From NCBI RefSeq assembly GCF_001310815.1, contig NZ_BAZK01000015.1:1-64000 (forward strand): a DNA stretch of 64,000 nucleotides, written 5' to 3'. Under the pieces are notes generated by a model. The model was not told where the DNA came from, ran no database searches, and saw only the letters and a program-made list of their open reading frames with translations. Below are positions 21,655-30,956 of the stretch, piece by piece. A program made the position numbers and the translations under genes. The first letter of the stretch is position 1; every line of letters begins with the position of its first letter. The DNA is from Pseudovibrio denitrificans JCM 12308. Its GTDB lineage: Bacteria > Pseudomonadota > Alphaproteobacteria > Rhizobiales > Stappiaceae.

Positions 21655-22904
21655 GGCTCCAGGCTTCTTGAAAACTGTTCTTCCAGAAAATCCAGACCGG
21701 GCGAGGCACTGAAACGCTCATGCACACTGCGAAATGCGTTACTTCCAAGGCGATCGCGCTCTGCGGGTTGTGTAATCAGTGAGTGGAGTGCTTCCGAAAG
21801 GGAGGACACATCTTCTGGAGGGCACAACACTCCGGTTTCCCCGTTCTCAATGATTTCAGGCAGGGCTGACACCTCAGTCGAGATACAAGGCAGCGACATG
21901 GCTTGTGCTTCCATCACCACATTGGGTAATCCGTCCCGATCTCCTGATTTGGAGACACGGCAAGCCAGAGCAAAAATGTCTGCTTGTTGCATCTCGTCCA
22001 AAACCCGCGCCCGTGGTTGCGGCCCGAGCCATGAAATCCGGTCTTCCAAACCAAGGTGCTTGCCAAGGTCTTCTAAAGATTGAGACAACTCACCTCCACC
22101 AATATGCGTGAAGTGCCAGTTCAACTCTTTGGACAGTTCACTGAATGCACGCAGCAAGGTATCGTAGCCCTTCTTGTCCACCAGACGCCCCACGGAAATG
22201 ATCTGAACACTGTCTTTTCCTGTTCCGTCTCGCAGGGTGGCAGGACGCGGAGCCTCAGGAAATCCGCAAAAATCTAGACCATGATAAACAAGGCTGATCT
22301 TGTCAGGCTCCGCGCAAAGAGATTGCAGATAAGCAAGGTTGGCTTTGGTGCAAGTCACCCCCCAATCGGCATCTGCCAGCTTTGTCTCAAGCTCCCACCG
22401 CTCCGTGGTCCAGATGTCCTTCGCATGGGCGGAAAACGACCACTTGCGACCAGAAAGCATGGCTGCGTAGCGTGCGACAGTGCAGGGGCTATGGAGGTAA
22501 TGCGTGTGTATCCAGATAACGTCAGCGGGCAACTCATGAGCCATCACGCAAGCTTGCCCCCAACGGCGAAACCGCTCAGCATTCCTCTTGTGCTTCAGGT
22601 CATTCTCAAAGCAAGCTCTGGCCGCAGCATAAGTCGGCTGCCTCTTCGCCCAATCTAAGGCTCGCTTCACACGTGGAGGGTCGTCTTTCAGATACTCAGT
22701 CAGATAGAGCACACCTGCCGTAATCTTCTTATGTACGTCATGTACATAAGGATCATACGGGTGACGTAAGGCGACAATGAGCTGCTCGACACCTCGCTCC
22801 TGCAAGCCATAGATTTCTTGCGCAATGAACGTTTCAGAAAGACGCGGATACCCTTTGACCACAACTGCAATACGACCACTCTCCATCGCTACCCCGTCTT
22901 GCAA
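21645..22904 (-). CDS. GT4-type glycosyltransferase
   Basis: A GT-B glycosyltransferase of 419 residues. The N-terminus reads IAVVVKGYPRLSETFIAQEI, a pattern seen in exopolysaccharide/colanic-acid type GT4 enzymes. The donor domain has IISVGRLVDKKGYDTLLRAF, HIGGGELSQSLEDLG and DGLPNVVMEAQAMSLPCIST with the E-x7-E arrangement. The start overlaps the preceding gene by 16 bp. The likely role is a step in a surface oligosaccharide; the exact linkage is unknown. Confidence 0.87.
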   Translation of the reverse strand: MQDGVAMESGRIAVVVKGYPRLSETFIAQEIYGLQERGVEQLIVALRHPYDPYVHDVHKKITAGVLYLTEYLKDDPPRVKRALDWAKRQPTYAAARACFENDLKHKRNAERFRRWGQACVMAHELPADVIWIHTHYLHSPCTVARYAAMLSGRKWSFSAHAKDIWTTERWELETKLADADWGVTCTKANLAYLQSLCAEPDKISLVYHGLDFCGFPEAPRPATLRDGTGKDSVQIISVGRLVDKKGYDTLLRAFSELSKELNWHFTHIGGGELSQSLEDLGKHLGLEDRISWLGPQPRARVLDEMQQADIFALACRVSKSGDRDGLPNVVMEAQAMSLPCISTEVSALPEIIENGETGVLCPPEDVSSLSEALHSLITQPAERDRLGSNAFRSVHERFSASPGLDFLEEQFSRSLEPCS

Positions 22905-24130
22905 GTCAGTTTAGGATCAGCAGAAACATTCAATCTTTGCATCAAGGCCTGATCACTCATGCCAAGAATTTCAGCGGTTCTGAGATTGATCACATCAAGC
23001 CCGCCCAAATAGTTCTCTGAATGGGCGTGAGAAGGTGGGGCAATAAACGGAAGATTGGCGAGCGCCTTTACCATCAGTTCCACACTGGGGTAGGAGTCGA
23101 TGGGCAGCATCTGCGCAAGTCCAAGTCGCTGGGCCTGCTCAGCACGAATGGCTTGTTCTCTGCGTGGCACAACACGTGGCACCAGCAAGGCTGGATTGTC
23201 GAAGGAAAGAACCTCACAAAAGGTGTTGTACCCACCCATGCCGATCACAGCCGTCGCATTGGCCATGTATGGCTCAATCTCTGGCGTAAAGCGCAGGATC
23301 TCAACATCGCGAAGATGCGAGGCACGAGTTGTAAAGGCCTCCACATCCGCCTTGCTCATGAATGGGCCGAGCACAATGAGGGCCGGGAAGAGTGGTCGCA
23401 ACCGTGCTTCATAAGCACGCATCACCCAGTCCACCAGCTCAACGCCATCTCCGCCGCCACCGGGCGTCACCAACACATAAGGGGCACCATCAAACGGGGC
23501 TGTGAAATCCTGAGCTGAACTTGGCATTGACCGGCGCAGATAGCCGGTAAACAGCGTCTTTTGCATCACAGACTGGTCAAAGCCAAGTCCATCCAGCGGG
23601 TTGTTCATCACGGAGGGGCCGTAAACCCAGATCTCGTCATAAAGATCATTGAGGGCAGGGTAGGCCCGCTTGCGCAGCCATTCTTCTTTCAGCACCAACG
23701 GATCATCCATCACATCGCGAAGGCCCAGCACCAAGCGCGTCTTCTGCCCTTTCAGGTACTGAAGCGTAGGCAGAACCTCACTGCGCAGCCCAAGAGGCTC
23801 TTTGTCGACAATGAAGATATCCGGCTTAAACACCTTCGCAGTGTGCTCGATGATCGATGAGCGAATTGCGATCGTCTCGTTGATGTCCAGCTGCAGCGAC
23901 AGGGAGGTGTACTCCCCGCTACGCAGCTTGATCACACCGGGTATGCGGACGAAATCAACGCGGGAGCGGAACTCAAAACTACCAATTATAGGGGAGCCGG
24001 AAAGGATGAGGACGGACATTTCCGGAAAGGAACCAACCAGAGATTGAGCGATTGTCCGGCATCGCCGCAGGTGGCCAAGGCCAAAGGTGTCGTGGCTGTA
24101 AATCAGAATTTTTGGCGTCATTACCGTCAT
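22889..24130 (-). CDS. MurG-like glycosyltransferase, first gene of the glycan operon
   Basis: A GT-B protein of about 413 residues beginning TPKILIYSHDTFGLGHLRRC. The donor domain has YVLVTPGGGGDGVELVDWVM and ATAVIGMGGYNTFCEVLSFD, which correspond to the MurG/GT28 nucleotide-sugar site. The frame is open further upstream, but I place the start at the ATG at 24130 (a second ATG at 24121 is possible). The upstream translation is hydrophobic nonsense with no homology feel, and an A/G-rich stretch precedes the ATG. It is divergent from the ABC gene starting at 24383, leaving about 250 bp for two promoters. Confidence 0.82.
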   Translation of the reverse strand: MTVMTPKILIYSHDTFGLGHLRRCRTIAQSLVGSFPEMSVLILSGSPIIGSFEFRSRVDFVRIPGVIKLRSGEYTSLSLQLDINETIAIRSSIIEHTAKVFKPDIFIVDKEPLGLRSEVLPTLQYLKGQKTRLVLGLRDVMDDPLVLKEEWLRKRAYPALNDLYDEIWVYGPSVMNNPLDGLGFDQSVMQKTLFTGYLRRSMPSSAQDFTAPFDGAPYVLVTPGGGGDGVELVDWVMRAYEARLRPLFPALIVLGPFMSKADVEAFTTRASHLRDVEILRFTPEIEPYMANATAVIGMGGYNTFCEVLSFDNPALLVPRVVPRREQAIRAEQAQRLGLAQMLPIDSYPSVELMVKALANLPFIAPPSHAHSENYLGGLDVINLRTAEILGMSDQALMQRLNVSADPKLTCKTG

Positions 24131-24382
24131 GCGCTTCTTATTCCATCTGCTGCGCACAAACCTCAGCGTCAGATCATAGAAGTGGGGGAGGACCACCAGA
24201 CAACAGCAAAACCAGTCCATCCGCTGATAGCGTCAGAACTGAACCCCAAAATCCAAGGGATGAGGAGGGTTTTGTGCCGTTTTTTTAAGATCTTGAAGCG
24301 TAAAGTTCCCCTGCGTCAGTTGAAGTGTAGATCGCATCGCCTCAGTTTGGGTTAGCCTGGCCTGAGCTTAATCGGAGTGGAC

Positions 24383-26970
24383 ATGGAAAAATCGCTTTTC
24401 CAATTCATCTGGAAGAACTCGGCCCGCTATCAAGTGGCGATTCTTCTAGTCACCTTATTGTCCTATCCGGTCAGTTACATCCTGCTGGATCTGCCTAAGA
24501 CAATTACCAATGAAGCAATTCAGGGTAGCAATTTCCCGGTAGAGTTTTGGGGTGTCCAACTCGGGCAAATCGAGTACCTGGCGGTGCTGTGTATTTTGTT
24601 CTTGGTTCTTGTTGTCGTTAGCAACTGCATCAAACTCTACCTCAACATCTACAAGGGTAGATTGGGCGAGAGGATGCTACGCCAGTTGCGGTTTGAGCTG
24701 TTTCAGCGCGTACTCCGCTTCCGCCTGCCTCACTTTAAGAAGGTCAGCTCCGGCGAGATCATACCAATGATTACCGCTGAGGTCGAGGATGTAGGTGGTT
24801 TTGTTGGCGAGGCCTTCGCTCTGCCAGCCTATCAGGGCGGCATGTTGGTGGTGCAGGTTGGCTTCATTTTCATGCAGGATCCGCTGCTTGGTCTGGCCGC
24901 TATTTCGCTCTATCCGGTGCAGGGCTACATCATTCCCAAATTGCAGCAAAAGGTCGTGCGCCTGTCTCGCCAGCGCGTGAAGAATGTGCGCGTGATTGCA
25001 GACAAGGTTGGGGAGAGCATCTCTGGCATTTCAGAGATCCATAGCAACGACACCTCGGCGTGGCATTCTGCAGACCTTTCCGACAGGCTCTACCGCAACT
25101 TCCGCATTCGCTTCGATATCTACAATCGCAAGTATTTCATCAAGTTCGTCAATAACTTCATGAACCAGCTGACGCCGTTCTTCTTCTACTTCATCGGCGG
25201 TTATCTGGTCATCAAAGGTCAACTCAGCATTGGTGCGCTTATCGCGGTGATTGCAGCCTACAAAGATCTGGCGGGCCCATGGAAAGAGCTGCTAGCGTAC
25301 TATCAAATGACCGCAGACGTTTCGGTCAAATACCAGACCGTCGTTGAGAACTTCGATCCACCAGATCTGTACGACAAGCAACGCCTCTTGGAAGACGAAA
25401 CGCTACCGCTTTCCGGCCCGCTCACGCTCGATAAACTTGGCCTTTCAGGTGCAGGGACAGGTCAGGAGGTGCATGGCGTTTCACTTATTGTTGAACCGGG
25501 TAAACCTCTGGCTGTCACAGGCATAGATGGGTCAGGACGGGCCGAGCTGCTGCAAATGGCAGCGGGCTTGCTCAGTCCAACCTCTGGCTCGGTCAGTGTC
25601 AATCAAACCAGTTTTGAGAACCTGTCGGAATCCACGCTGGGCCGGCAAATCGCTACGTAGGCGGGCACCTTCATGTCTGGACCGGAACCATTCGCGACAA
25701 CCTGTTTTACGGCCTGCGCCACAGACCGCAAGAAACCATTGATTATGAAGGAAGTGACCTGAAGAAGCGCCAGCGTCAGCTGCGGGAAGCGGAGATGACG
25801 CTCAATCCCTTCTTCGATCTCAAGGCGCGCTGGGAAGACTTTGAGCAGGCAAACGCCAGCTCCATGCAGGAGCTGGAAGAAAGAGCCCTCGAACTCTGTA
25901 AAGTCGCAGGTTTCTCGCGAGATCTCTATCTTCTGGGTGTAGAGACGGTCATCGATCAGCGGTACTGCGAGGAAGTGAACTGCGAACTGGTGCCAAACCT
26001 GCTCGCCGCACGCAAAGCGTTCTGCGAGAAGATTAAGGGCGATGCGCGACTACAAAACCTGGTTGAGTTCTGGGATCCGGAAAAGTTCAACATGTCCGCC
26101 AATCTGGCGCAAAACCTTTTCTTTGCCAGCCCCAAAGAACACTTCATGACCATCGAACACGTCCCGACCGATCCGCAGATCTCAGCCTTCCTCAAGCAAA
26201 CCGGTTTTGATGTGCTTCTGAGCGACATCGGGCTCAAAATCGCAACGACCATGGTGGAACTGTTTGCAGATGTTAGTGCAGATAGTGACCTGTTAAACAG
26301 ATACTCCTTCATCAGCCGCGAAGATCTGCCAGAATTTGGTCGTATTGTGAATGAACAGAAAGGTGGCCAGCGTCGTAGACTGAAGGATGTCGATAGAGCG
26401 CGCCTCATCGCCCTTGCTCTCAAACTCATCCCCGCCAAGCACCGTCTTGGTGTTTTGGATGATGAGATGCGAGACAAGATCGTCGCCGCCCGTGCTCAGT
26501 TTATTGAGAGTGTTGGTAAGGACAACGAGCGCTTTGAGTTCTTTGATCCAGAGACATACCTGACTACGCTCAGCATTGAAGACAATCTGGTCTTTGGTCA
26601 TGCAAGGTTGGACCGCCGAGATGCACGCCAGAAAATCCAACAGGTTCTGCAGGAACTGGTGCGCGAACGCGATCTCATCGTCCCGATCCGTCGTGCCGCG
26701 TTTGATTATCACGTGGGCGTGGCCGGTGCGAAGCTGTCCTCACACCAGCGCAGGTTGATATGTCTGGTCCGCGCATTGTTGAAAAACGCTCATATATATA
26801 TTCTGGACGAGACAGCAAACAGTGCCAGTGCGACCGACAAAGAGCTGCGCACAGACCTTAAAAAGCTGATGTCAGATAAAATTTTCATGTTTGGAGTAAG
26901 TAATGAGACCGTCGCTGAGGAGTTTGAAACGGCGGTTCACCTAGAAAATGGGAGGGTTATCGAGAGATAG
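24383..26970 (+). CDS. ABC-transporter-like membrane protein with degenerate and internally duplicated ATPase region (one frameshift)
   Basis: About 862 residues. The N-terminal half is an ABC exporter type-1 membrane domain (about residues 1-320, six helices such as YQVAILLVTLLSYPVSYILL). The ATPase half is odd. The Walker A position reads GIDGSGRAEL, so Lys is Arg and Ser/Thr is Ala. The Q-loop glutamine is absent (YVGGHLHVWTG). About 330 residues separate it from the signature-like LSSHQRRLICLVRALL and Walker B IYILDE, and the H-loop histidine is missing (FGVSNE). Inside the insertion a unit is repeated. One T is missing near 25654 (gcTac to gcTTac), which restores RQIAYVGGHLHVWTGTIRDNL. 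The ATG at 24383 has CGGAG 5 bases upstream. The family is unknown to me. It may be an exporter with an inactive nucleotide site, or a membrane regulator. Confidence 0.8.
26008..26130 (+). repeat. Internal protein repeat unit, copy 1
   Basis: The translation runs AARKAFCEKI..., then FWDPEKFNMSANLAQNLFFA. It aligns with copy 2 some 159 residues later. The 20-residue tail aligns without gaps, with FxDPE and NLxF shared. The repeat lies in the insertion of the degenerate ATPase domain. Confidence 0.6.
26482..26610 (+). repeat. Internal protein repeat unit, copy 2
   Basis: The translation runs AARAQFIESVGKDNERFE, then FFDPETYLTTLSIEDNLVFG, matching copy 1 at 26008-26130. This copy leads into the real signature/Walker B segment. 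Copy 1 is followed, after a longer linker, by a similar but decayed segment (DRARLIALALKLIPAKHRLG, then VLDDEM). Confidence 0.6.
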
Positions 26971-27070
26971 TCTTGGGAACTATGGTGAAACAAAGGCGAG
27001 ATGGTGTGAGCTGTAACACAGATTGCTGGATTGAGTTCAGCTATGCTCATCAAGTTATTGGGAGGGAAAT

Positions 27071-27511
27071 GTGACTATTGATGCTGAAGTCCAAGCTTTG
27101 AGCCGCGTCCCTCTCTTTGAAGGACTGGAACCGAGCAAACTTCGTCTCCTTGCGTTCATTAGTGATCGTATGGAGTTTCAGGACGGGGAACATTTGTGCC
27201 ATCAGGGAGATGATGGCGACAGCGCATTTGTTGTCCTTTCTGGTGAAGTTGCTGTGTTTGTTGATGAAAATGAGGTTGCGCGGGTCGGACAATATGCCAT
27301 CATTGGTGAGATTGCGATTTTGTGTGATGTACCAAGAACTGCCACGCTGCAGTCAGTTGGAACAACACATATCCTCGCAATATCTAAGGATGACTTTCTG
27401 AAACTCATCGCGGAGTTCCCGAAAGTCTCGTTGGAAATCATGCGTGTGTTGGCATTGCGATTGGAAAAGACGACCAGAGAACTAGCGCAGGCTCGGCCTG
27501 CGTCCACTTGA
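27071..27511 (+). CDS. Stand-alone cyclic nucleotide-binding domain protein
   Basis: A 146-residue protein made almost only of a Crp-type cyclic nucleotide-binding domain. The beta-roll starts FEGLEPSKLRLLAF. The phosphate-binding cassette reads IIGEIAILCDVPRTATL, keeping the Glu that contacts the ribose and the Arg that contacts the cyclic phosphate, so ligand binding is likely. There is no helix-turn-helix after the C-helix, so it is not a transcription factor. The GTG start has GGAGG 5 bases upstream. It sits 100 bp after the ABC gene and 13 bp before the hydrolase gene, and a cyclase closes the operon. I infer that it senses the product of that cyclase. Confidence 0.88.
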   Translation: MTIDAEVQALSRVPLFEGLEPSKLRLLAFISDRMEFQDGEHLCHQGDDGDSAFVVLSGEVAVFVDENEVARVGQYAIIGEIAILCDVPRTATLQSVGTTHILAISKDDFLKLIAEFPKVSLEIMRVLALRLEKTTRELAQARPAST

Positions 27512-27524
27512 AAGGCCAGATTAC

Positions 27525-28346
27525 TTGAACGAGTTTTCTCTTAAAATTTGGGGTGTTCGCGGTTCAACAGCTGCTGCTGGTCCCGAAACTCTTAGATACG
27601 GCGGAGAAACAACCTGCTTTGAAATACGGGCGGGGGACGTTCTGTTGATGGTCGACTGTGGGTCTGGTGCACGCAATTTGGGCAAGGAAATGATGAGAGG
27701 CCCACATCGCGACATCGACCTTCTCTTTACGCACACACATCTTGACCATATCTGTGGTCTGCCCTTCTTCGAGCCTGCCTACGATCCAAACTTCCGCATC
27801 CGGCTGACGGCAGGCCATTTCAGCGATCCCTGTGACCTGAAGGATATCATTTGCCGGATCATGTCCCCCCCAATTTTCCCGGTAGGAGCCAACACGTTAT
27901 CTGCAGTTTCCTTTAAAAGTTTCAATGCAGGTGACACCCTGAAGAAAGACAATGGCCTGATAATCAAAACAGTTGCGCTAAACCATCCGGGCGGAGCCTG
28001 TGGCTACCGGATGGAGTACAATGGTAAGGCTATGTGCATCATCACAGATCACGAAATGGGGAGCGCTCATCACGACGCTGCTGTCCTAGATTTTATCCGT
28101 GATGCTGATGTTGTGATCCAGGATGGGATGTACACCTCAGCTGAATACCCTAAATATAAGGGTTGGGGACATTCCACATGGGAGCATGTGGTCGGAATAT
28201 GCCAGCGCGCCAACGTGAAAACGCCCGTGATCTTTCATCACGATCCGCGGCGCACGGATGATGAACTGGACGAAATCGGTCTGGCCGCTCAACAGATGCA
28301 TCCACGAGCTATCGTGGCTTCTGAGGGGATGGTCTTCAAACCATAA
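27525..28346 (+). CDS. Metallo-beta-lactamase-fold hydrolase, possible phosphodiesterase
   Basis: A soluble MBL-fold protein of 273 residues. The motif THTHLDHICGLPFF supplies the HxHxDH metal ligands, and later ligands are near NHPGGACGYR, IITDHEMG and IFHHDP. The N-terminus LKIWGVRGSTAAAGPETLRYGG is typical of the PhnP/RNase Z-like branch that cleaves phosphodiesters. In its operon between a cyclic nucleotide-binding protein and a cyclase, degradation of a cyclic nucleotide is a reasonable but unproven role. The start is most likely the TTG at 27525, since GTTCGCGGTTC-type conserved sequence begins only eight codons later and no ATG or GTG fits. Confidence 0.82.
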   Translation: MNEFSLKIWGVRGSTAAAGPETLRYGGETTCFEIRAGDVLLMVDCGSGARNLGKEMMRGPHRDIDLLFTHTHLDHICGLPFFEPAYDPNFRIRLTAGHFSDPCDLKDIICRIMSPPIFPVGANTLSAVSFKSFNAGDTLKKDNGLIIKTVALNHPGGACGYRMEYNGKAMCIITDHEMGSAHHDAAVLDFIRDADVVIQDGMYTSAEYPKYKGWGHSTWEHVVGICQRANVKTPVIFHHDPRRTDDELDEIGLAAQQMHPRAIVASEGMVFKP

Positions 28347-28433
28347 AGTTCACGCACCCGTCGCTCGCTGTTGATCTGATGAATTCGCGAGCAAACCAGC
28401 AACGCCAACAAAATGGCGTGACGGGAGAAAAGT

Positions 28434-29902
28434 GTGGCAGTTGGAAGTGGTCCAGAAAACTCCGATCCCTCAAAAAAACGCGGATCTGACAAAAAAACGA
28501 ATGTGGACTTGAGCGAGAAATTCCACGGCATTTCCTACCAGAAAAAAGCTGAACCCTCCCTCTACCAGCAGATCAAACGCGGCGTCTTGGGTCCCAAAGC
28601 CCCGGAAGGGGATCTCCCACTGCGTGTCCGCCGCGAAGTTGCCCGTCAGGAAGCTGCCTCCGAACGCCTCATTGGTATCGTCCAGCTTGGCGTAATTATC
28701 TTCTTTGCGATCCTCTATGCGCTTGCCCCGCGCGCAGAAGGCACAATGGGCTTCAACTTTGTCCCCATCGCCTTTTCCTGCTATCTAGTTTTTACGCTCA
28801 TCCGAATTTACGTCTCCTTCAAAACCATACTGCCGGTCTGGTATCTGGTCCTTTCCATTATGGCAGACGTGGCGCTTCTGGTTGGGCTGATCTTCTCCTT
28901 CCATATCCAATACGCCCAGCACCCGACCTTCTACCTCAAGGCCCCAACCTTGATGTACCTGTTCCTCTTCATCGCCTTGAGAGCATTACGTTTTGATCCA
29001 AGATACGTGATCCTCACCGGTGTTTTCGGTGCTTTGGGGTGGCTGGGACTGGTATTCTATGCCCTCACATATCAAGGCGGTTCCACGCTAATAACTCGCA
29101 ATTACATCGAGTATCTAACTGGTGAAGCCGTGCTGATTGGTGCTGAGCTGGACAAGCTGATCATCATCCTCTCAGTGACGGCGTTGCTGGCTCTGTCGAT
29201 CTTCCGAGCTCGCCGAACCTTCTTCTCCGCAATTCGTCAGAAGAATGCGGTGAAAGATCTGAGCCGCTTCTTCACCCCGGAAGTGGCCAGTTCCATTGTG
29301 GAATCTGAAAGCAGGCTCAAAGCTGGGACTGGCGAAATCAGAGATGTGGCCGTCTTGCTGGTCGACATCAGATCCTTCACCAAAACCGCTGCAAAGCTCC
29401 CGCCAGAAACCACGATGCGCGTGCTCAGCCTCTACCAAAAGAAGGCGGCCAAGGCGATTTTGGGAGAGGGAGGCAAGATCGATAAGTTTCTTGGTGACGG
29501 TATTCTCGCCACCTTTGGCGCTGTCTCCGATACCGAAACTTACGCTGCCGATGCATTGCGTGCAGGTGTTGAACTGGCCCATATTCTGGAAGAGGAAAGC
29601 GCTGATCTGGAAGCGGCCGGCTGGCCAATGAAGTTTGAAATCGGTGTTGGTGTCGCGGCAGGCCCTGTGAGTGTCGGTATCGTCGGGGTGCGGGATCGTC
29701 TGGAGTTCACAGTGATCGGCGATGCCGTCAACCGTGCGGCTAAGCTGGAGGCCGCTAACAAAGTGCAGGGCACCCGGTTCCTGACGGATGGAGCGACTTA
29801 TTCCATGGCCCTACGACAAGGTATAAGGGAAATATGCTAGATTTAAAGTCCGAGTGTGTTGCAGGAATCACCGGAAAAGTAGACCTTGTGGCTTTGGCAT
29901 GA
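28434..29902 (+). CDS. Membrane class III adenylate/guanylate cyclase (frameshift near the 3' end)
   Basis: A cyclase with an N-terminal cytoplasmic basic tail (about 75 residues), six predicted membrane helices (about residues 80-260) and a class III catalytic domain. Catalytic markers are VLLVDIRSFTKTAAKL (metal Asp), KIDKFLGDGILATFGAV (second Asp) and LEFTVIGDAVNRAAKLE. Near 29820 one G is missing (caaGGtat to caaGGGtat). Restoring it changes the end to QGYKGNMLDLKSECVAGITG and moves the stop to 29900-29902, about 489 residues and a typical family ending. The GTG start has GGGAG upstream. It is the last gene of the ABC / nucleotide-binding / hydrolase operon. Confidence 0.88.
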
Positions 29903-30011
29903 GAATGATTTTCTCTTGCGACCCGCATAACAGCATTTTGCAGCTTTCAAAGAATTTTGGCGGGAGCTTTGAAAGACGCGGGGCAAACAAAATGAATCGG
30001 GATGGGATTCC

Positions 30012-30777
30012 ATGCAACTTAACAATGAAATTGCAGCCGTAGTAACTGGCGGCTCATCAGGTCTTGGCGCGGCAACCGCACGGAAATTGGCCAGCCACGG
30101 CGTGAAAGTAACTCTTTTTGACGTGAACGAAGAAGCTGGTAATGCGCTTGCACAGGAAATCGGTGCTCAGTTTGTAAAAGTTGACGTCACCAGCGATGAC
30201 AGCGTGAAAGCAGGTCTGGATGCAGCTGAAGCAGCGCACGGCCCAACGCGCATCCTCGTCAACTGCGCAGGTATCGCACCAGTTGCCAAAACCACGTCTC
30301 GTGGTGAACCGCACCCAATGGACATGTTCCAGACGGTGATCAACGTGAACCTTGTTGGCACGTTCCGCTGTACATCGTTTGCTGCAACACGCATGGCAAA
30401 CCTTGACCCGCTTACAGAAGATGGTGAGCGCGGTGTGGTCATCTCAACCGCATCTGTCGCAGCGTTTGACGGTCAGATCGGTCAGGCAGCCTATGCAGCG
30501 TCCAAAGGTGGCATTGCAGCTCTGACACTGCCTGTTGCACGTGACCTGTCCAAATCCGGCATCCGTGTTATGACCATTGCACCGGGTATCTTTGAAACCC
30601 CAATGCTGCGCGGTCTTTCTCAGGAAGTGCAGGATTCTCTCGGTCAGCAGGTTCCATTCCCATCCGTCTGGGTCGTGGTGATGAATACGCACAGCTGGTT
30701 GAAGCAATCTGCACCAACCCAATGCTGAACGGCGAAACATCCGTCTGGATGGCGCGATCCGCATGGCTCCGCGTTAA
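30012..30777 (+). CDS. Short-chain dehydrogenase, HSD10-like 3-hydroxyacyl-CoA dehydrogenase (two frameshifts)
   Basis: An NAD(P)-dependent short-chain dehydrogenase with TGGSSGLGAATARKLA (Rossmann motif), LVNCAGIAP (NAG motif) and the catalytic YAASKGGIAAL after a Ser-rich strand. The sequence resembles type II 3-hydroxyacyl-CoA dehydrogenases, which oxidise 3-hydroxyacyl-CoA in branched-chain and fatty acid breakdown. Two single C losses scramble the end: near 30663 (atCCgt to atCCCgt) and near 30739 (gaaaCatc to gaaaCCatc). Repaired, it ends with PMLNGETIRLDGAIRMAPR and a stop at 30775-30777, 255 residues, exactly the usual size. A clear terminator follows. Confidence 0.88.
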
Positions 30778-30784
30778 GTTTTAT

Positions 30785-30820
30785 GGCCTGAGAGCGTTTA
30801 ACTCTCAGGCCAGCTTTTTG
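30785..30820 (+). terminator. Rho-independent terminator of the dehydrogenase gene
   Basis: GGCCTGAGAG (30785-30794) pairs with CTCTCAGGCC (30802-30811) around a 7-base loop, and AGCTTTTT follows. Confidence 0.9.
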
Positions 30821-30956
30821 TCTTTGAAGACAAAACCTACCTATAAGGTCTAATCCAAAGGTCGACTAAGTGCTTAGGCACGCGCTCGTGCAGTGATATC
30901 TTAGTCCTGCTAAGTTCGTCAGATTGTAATTACAGATCTGATTCCTCGAGACCTTC

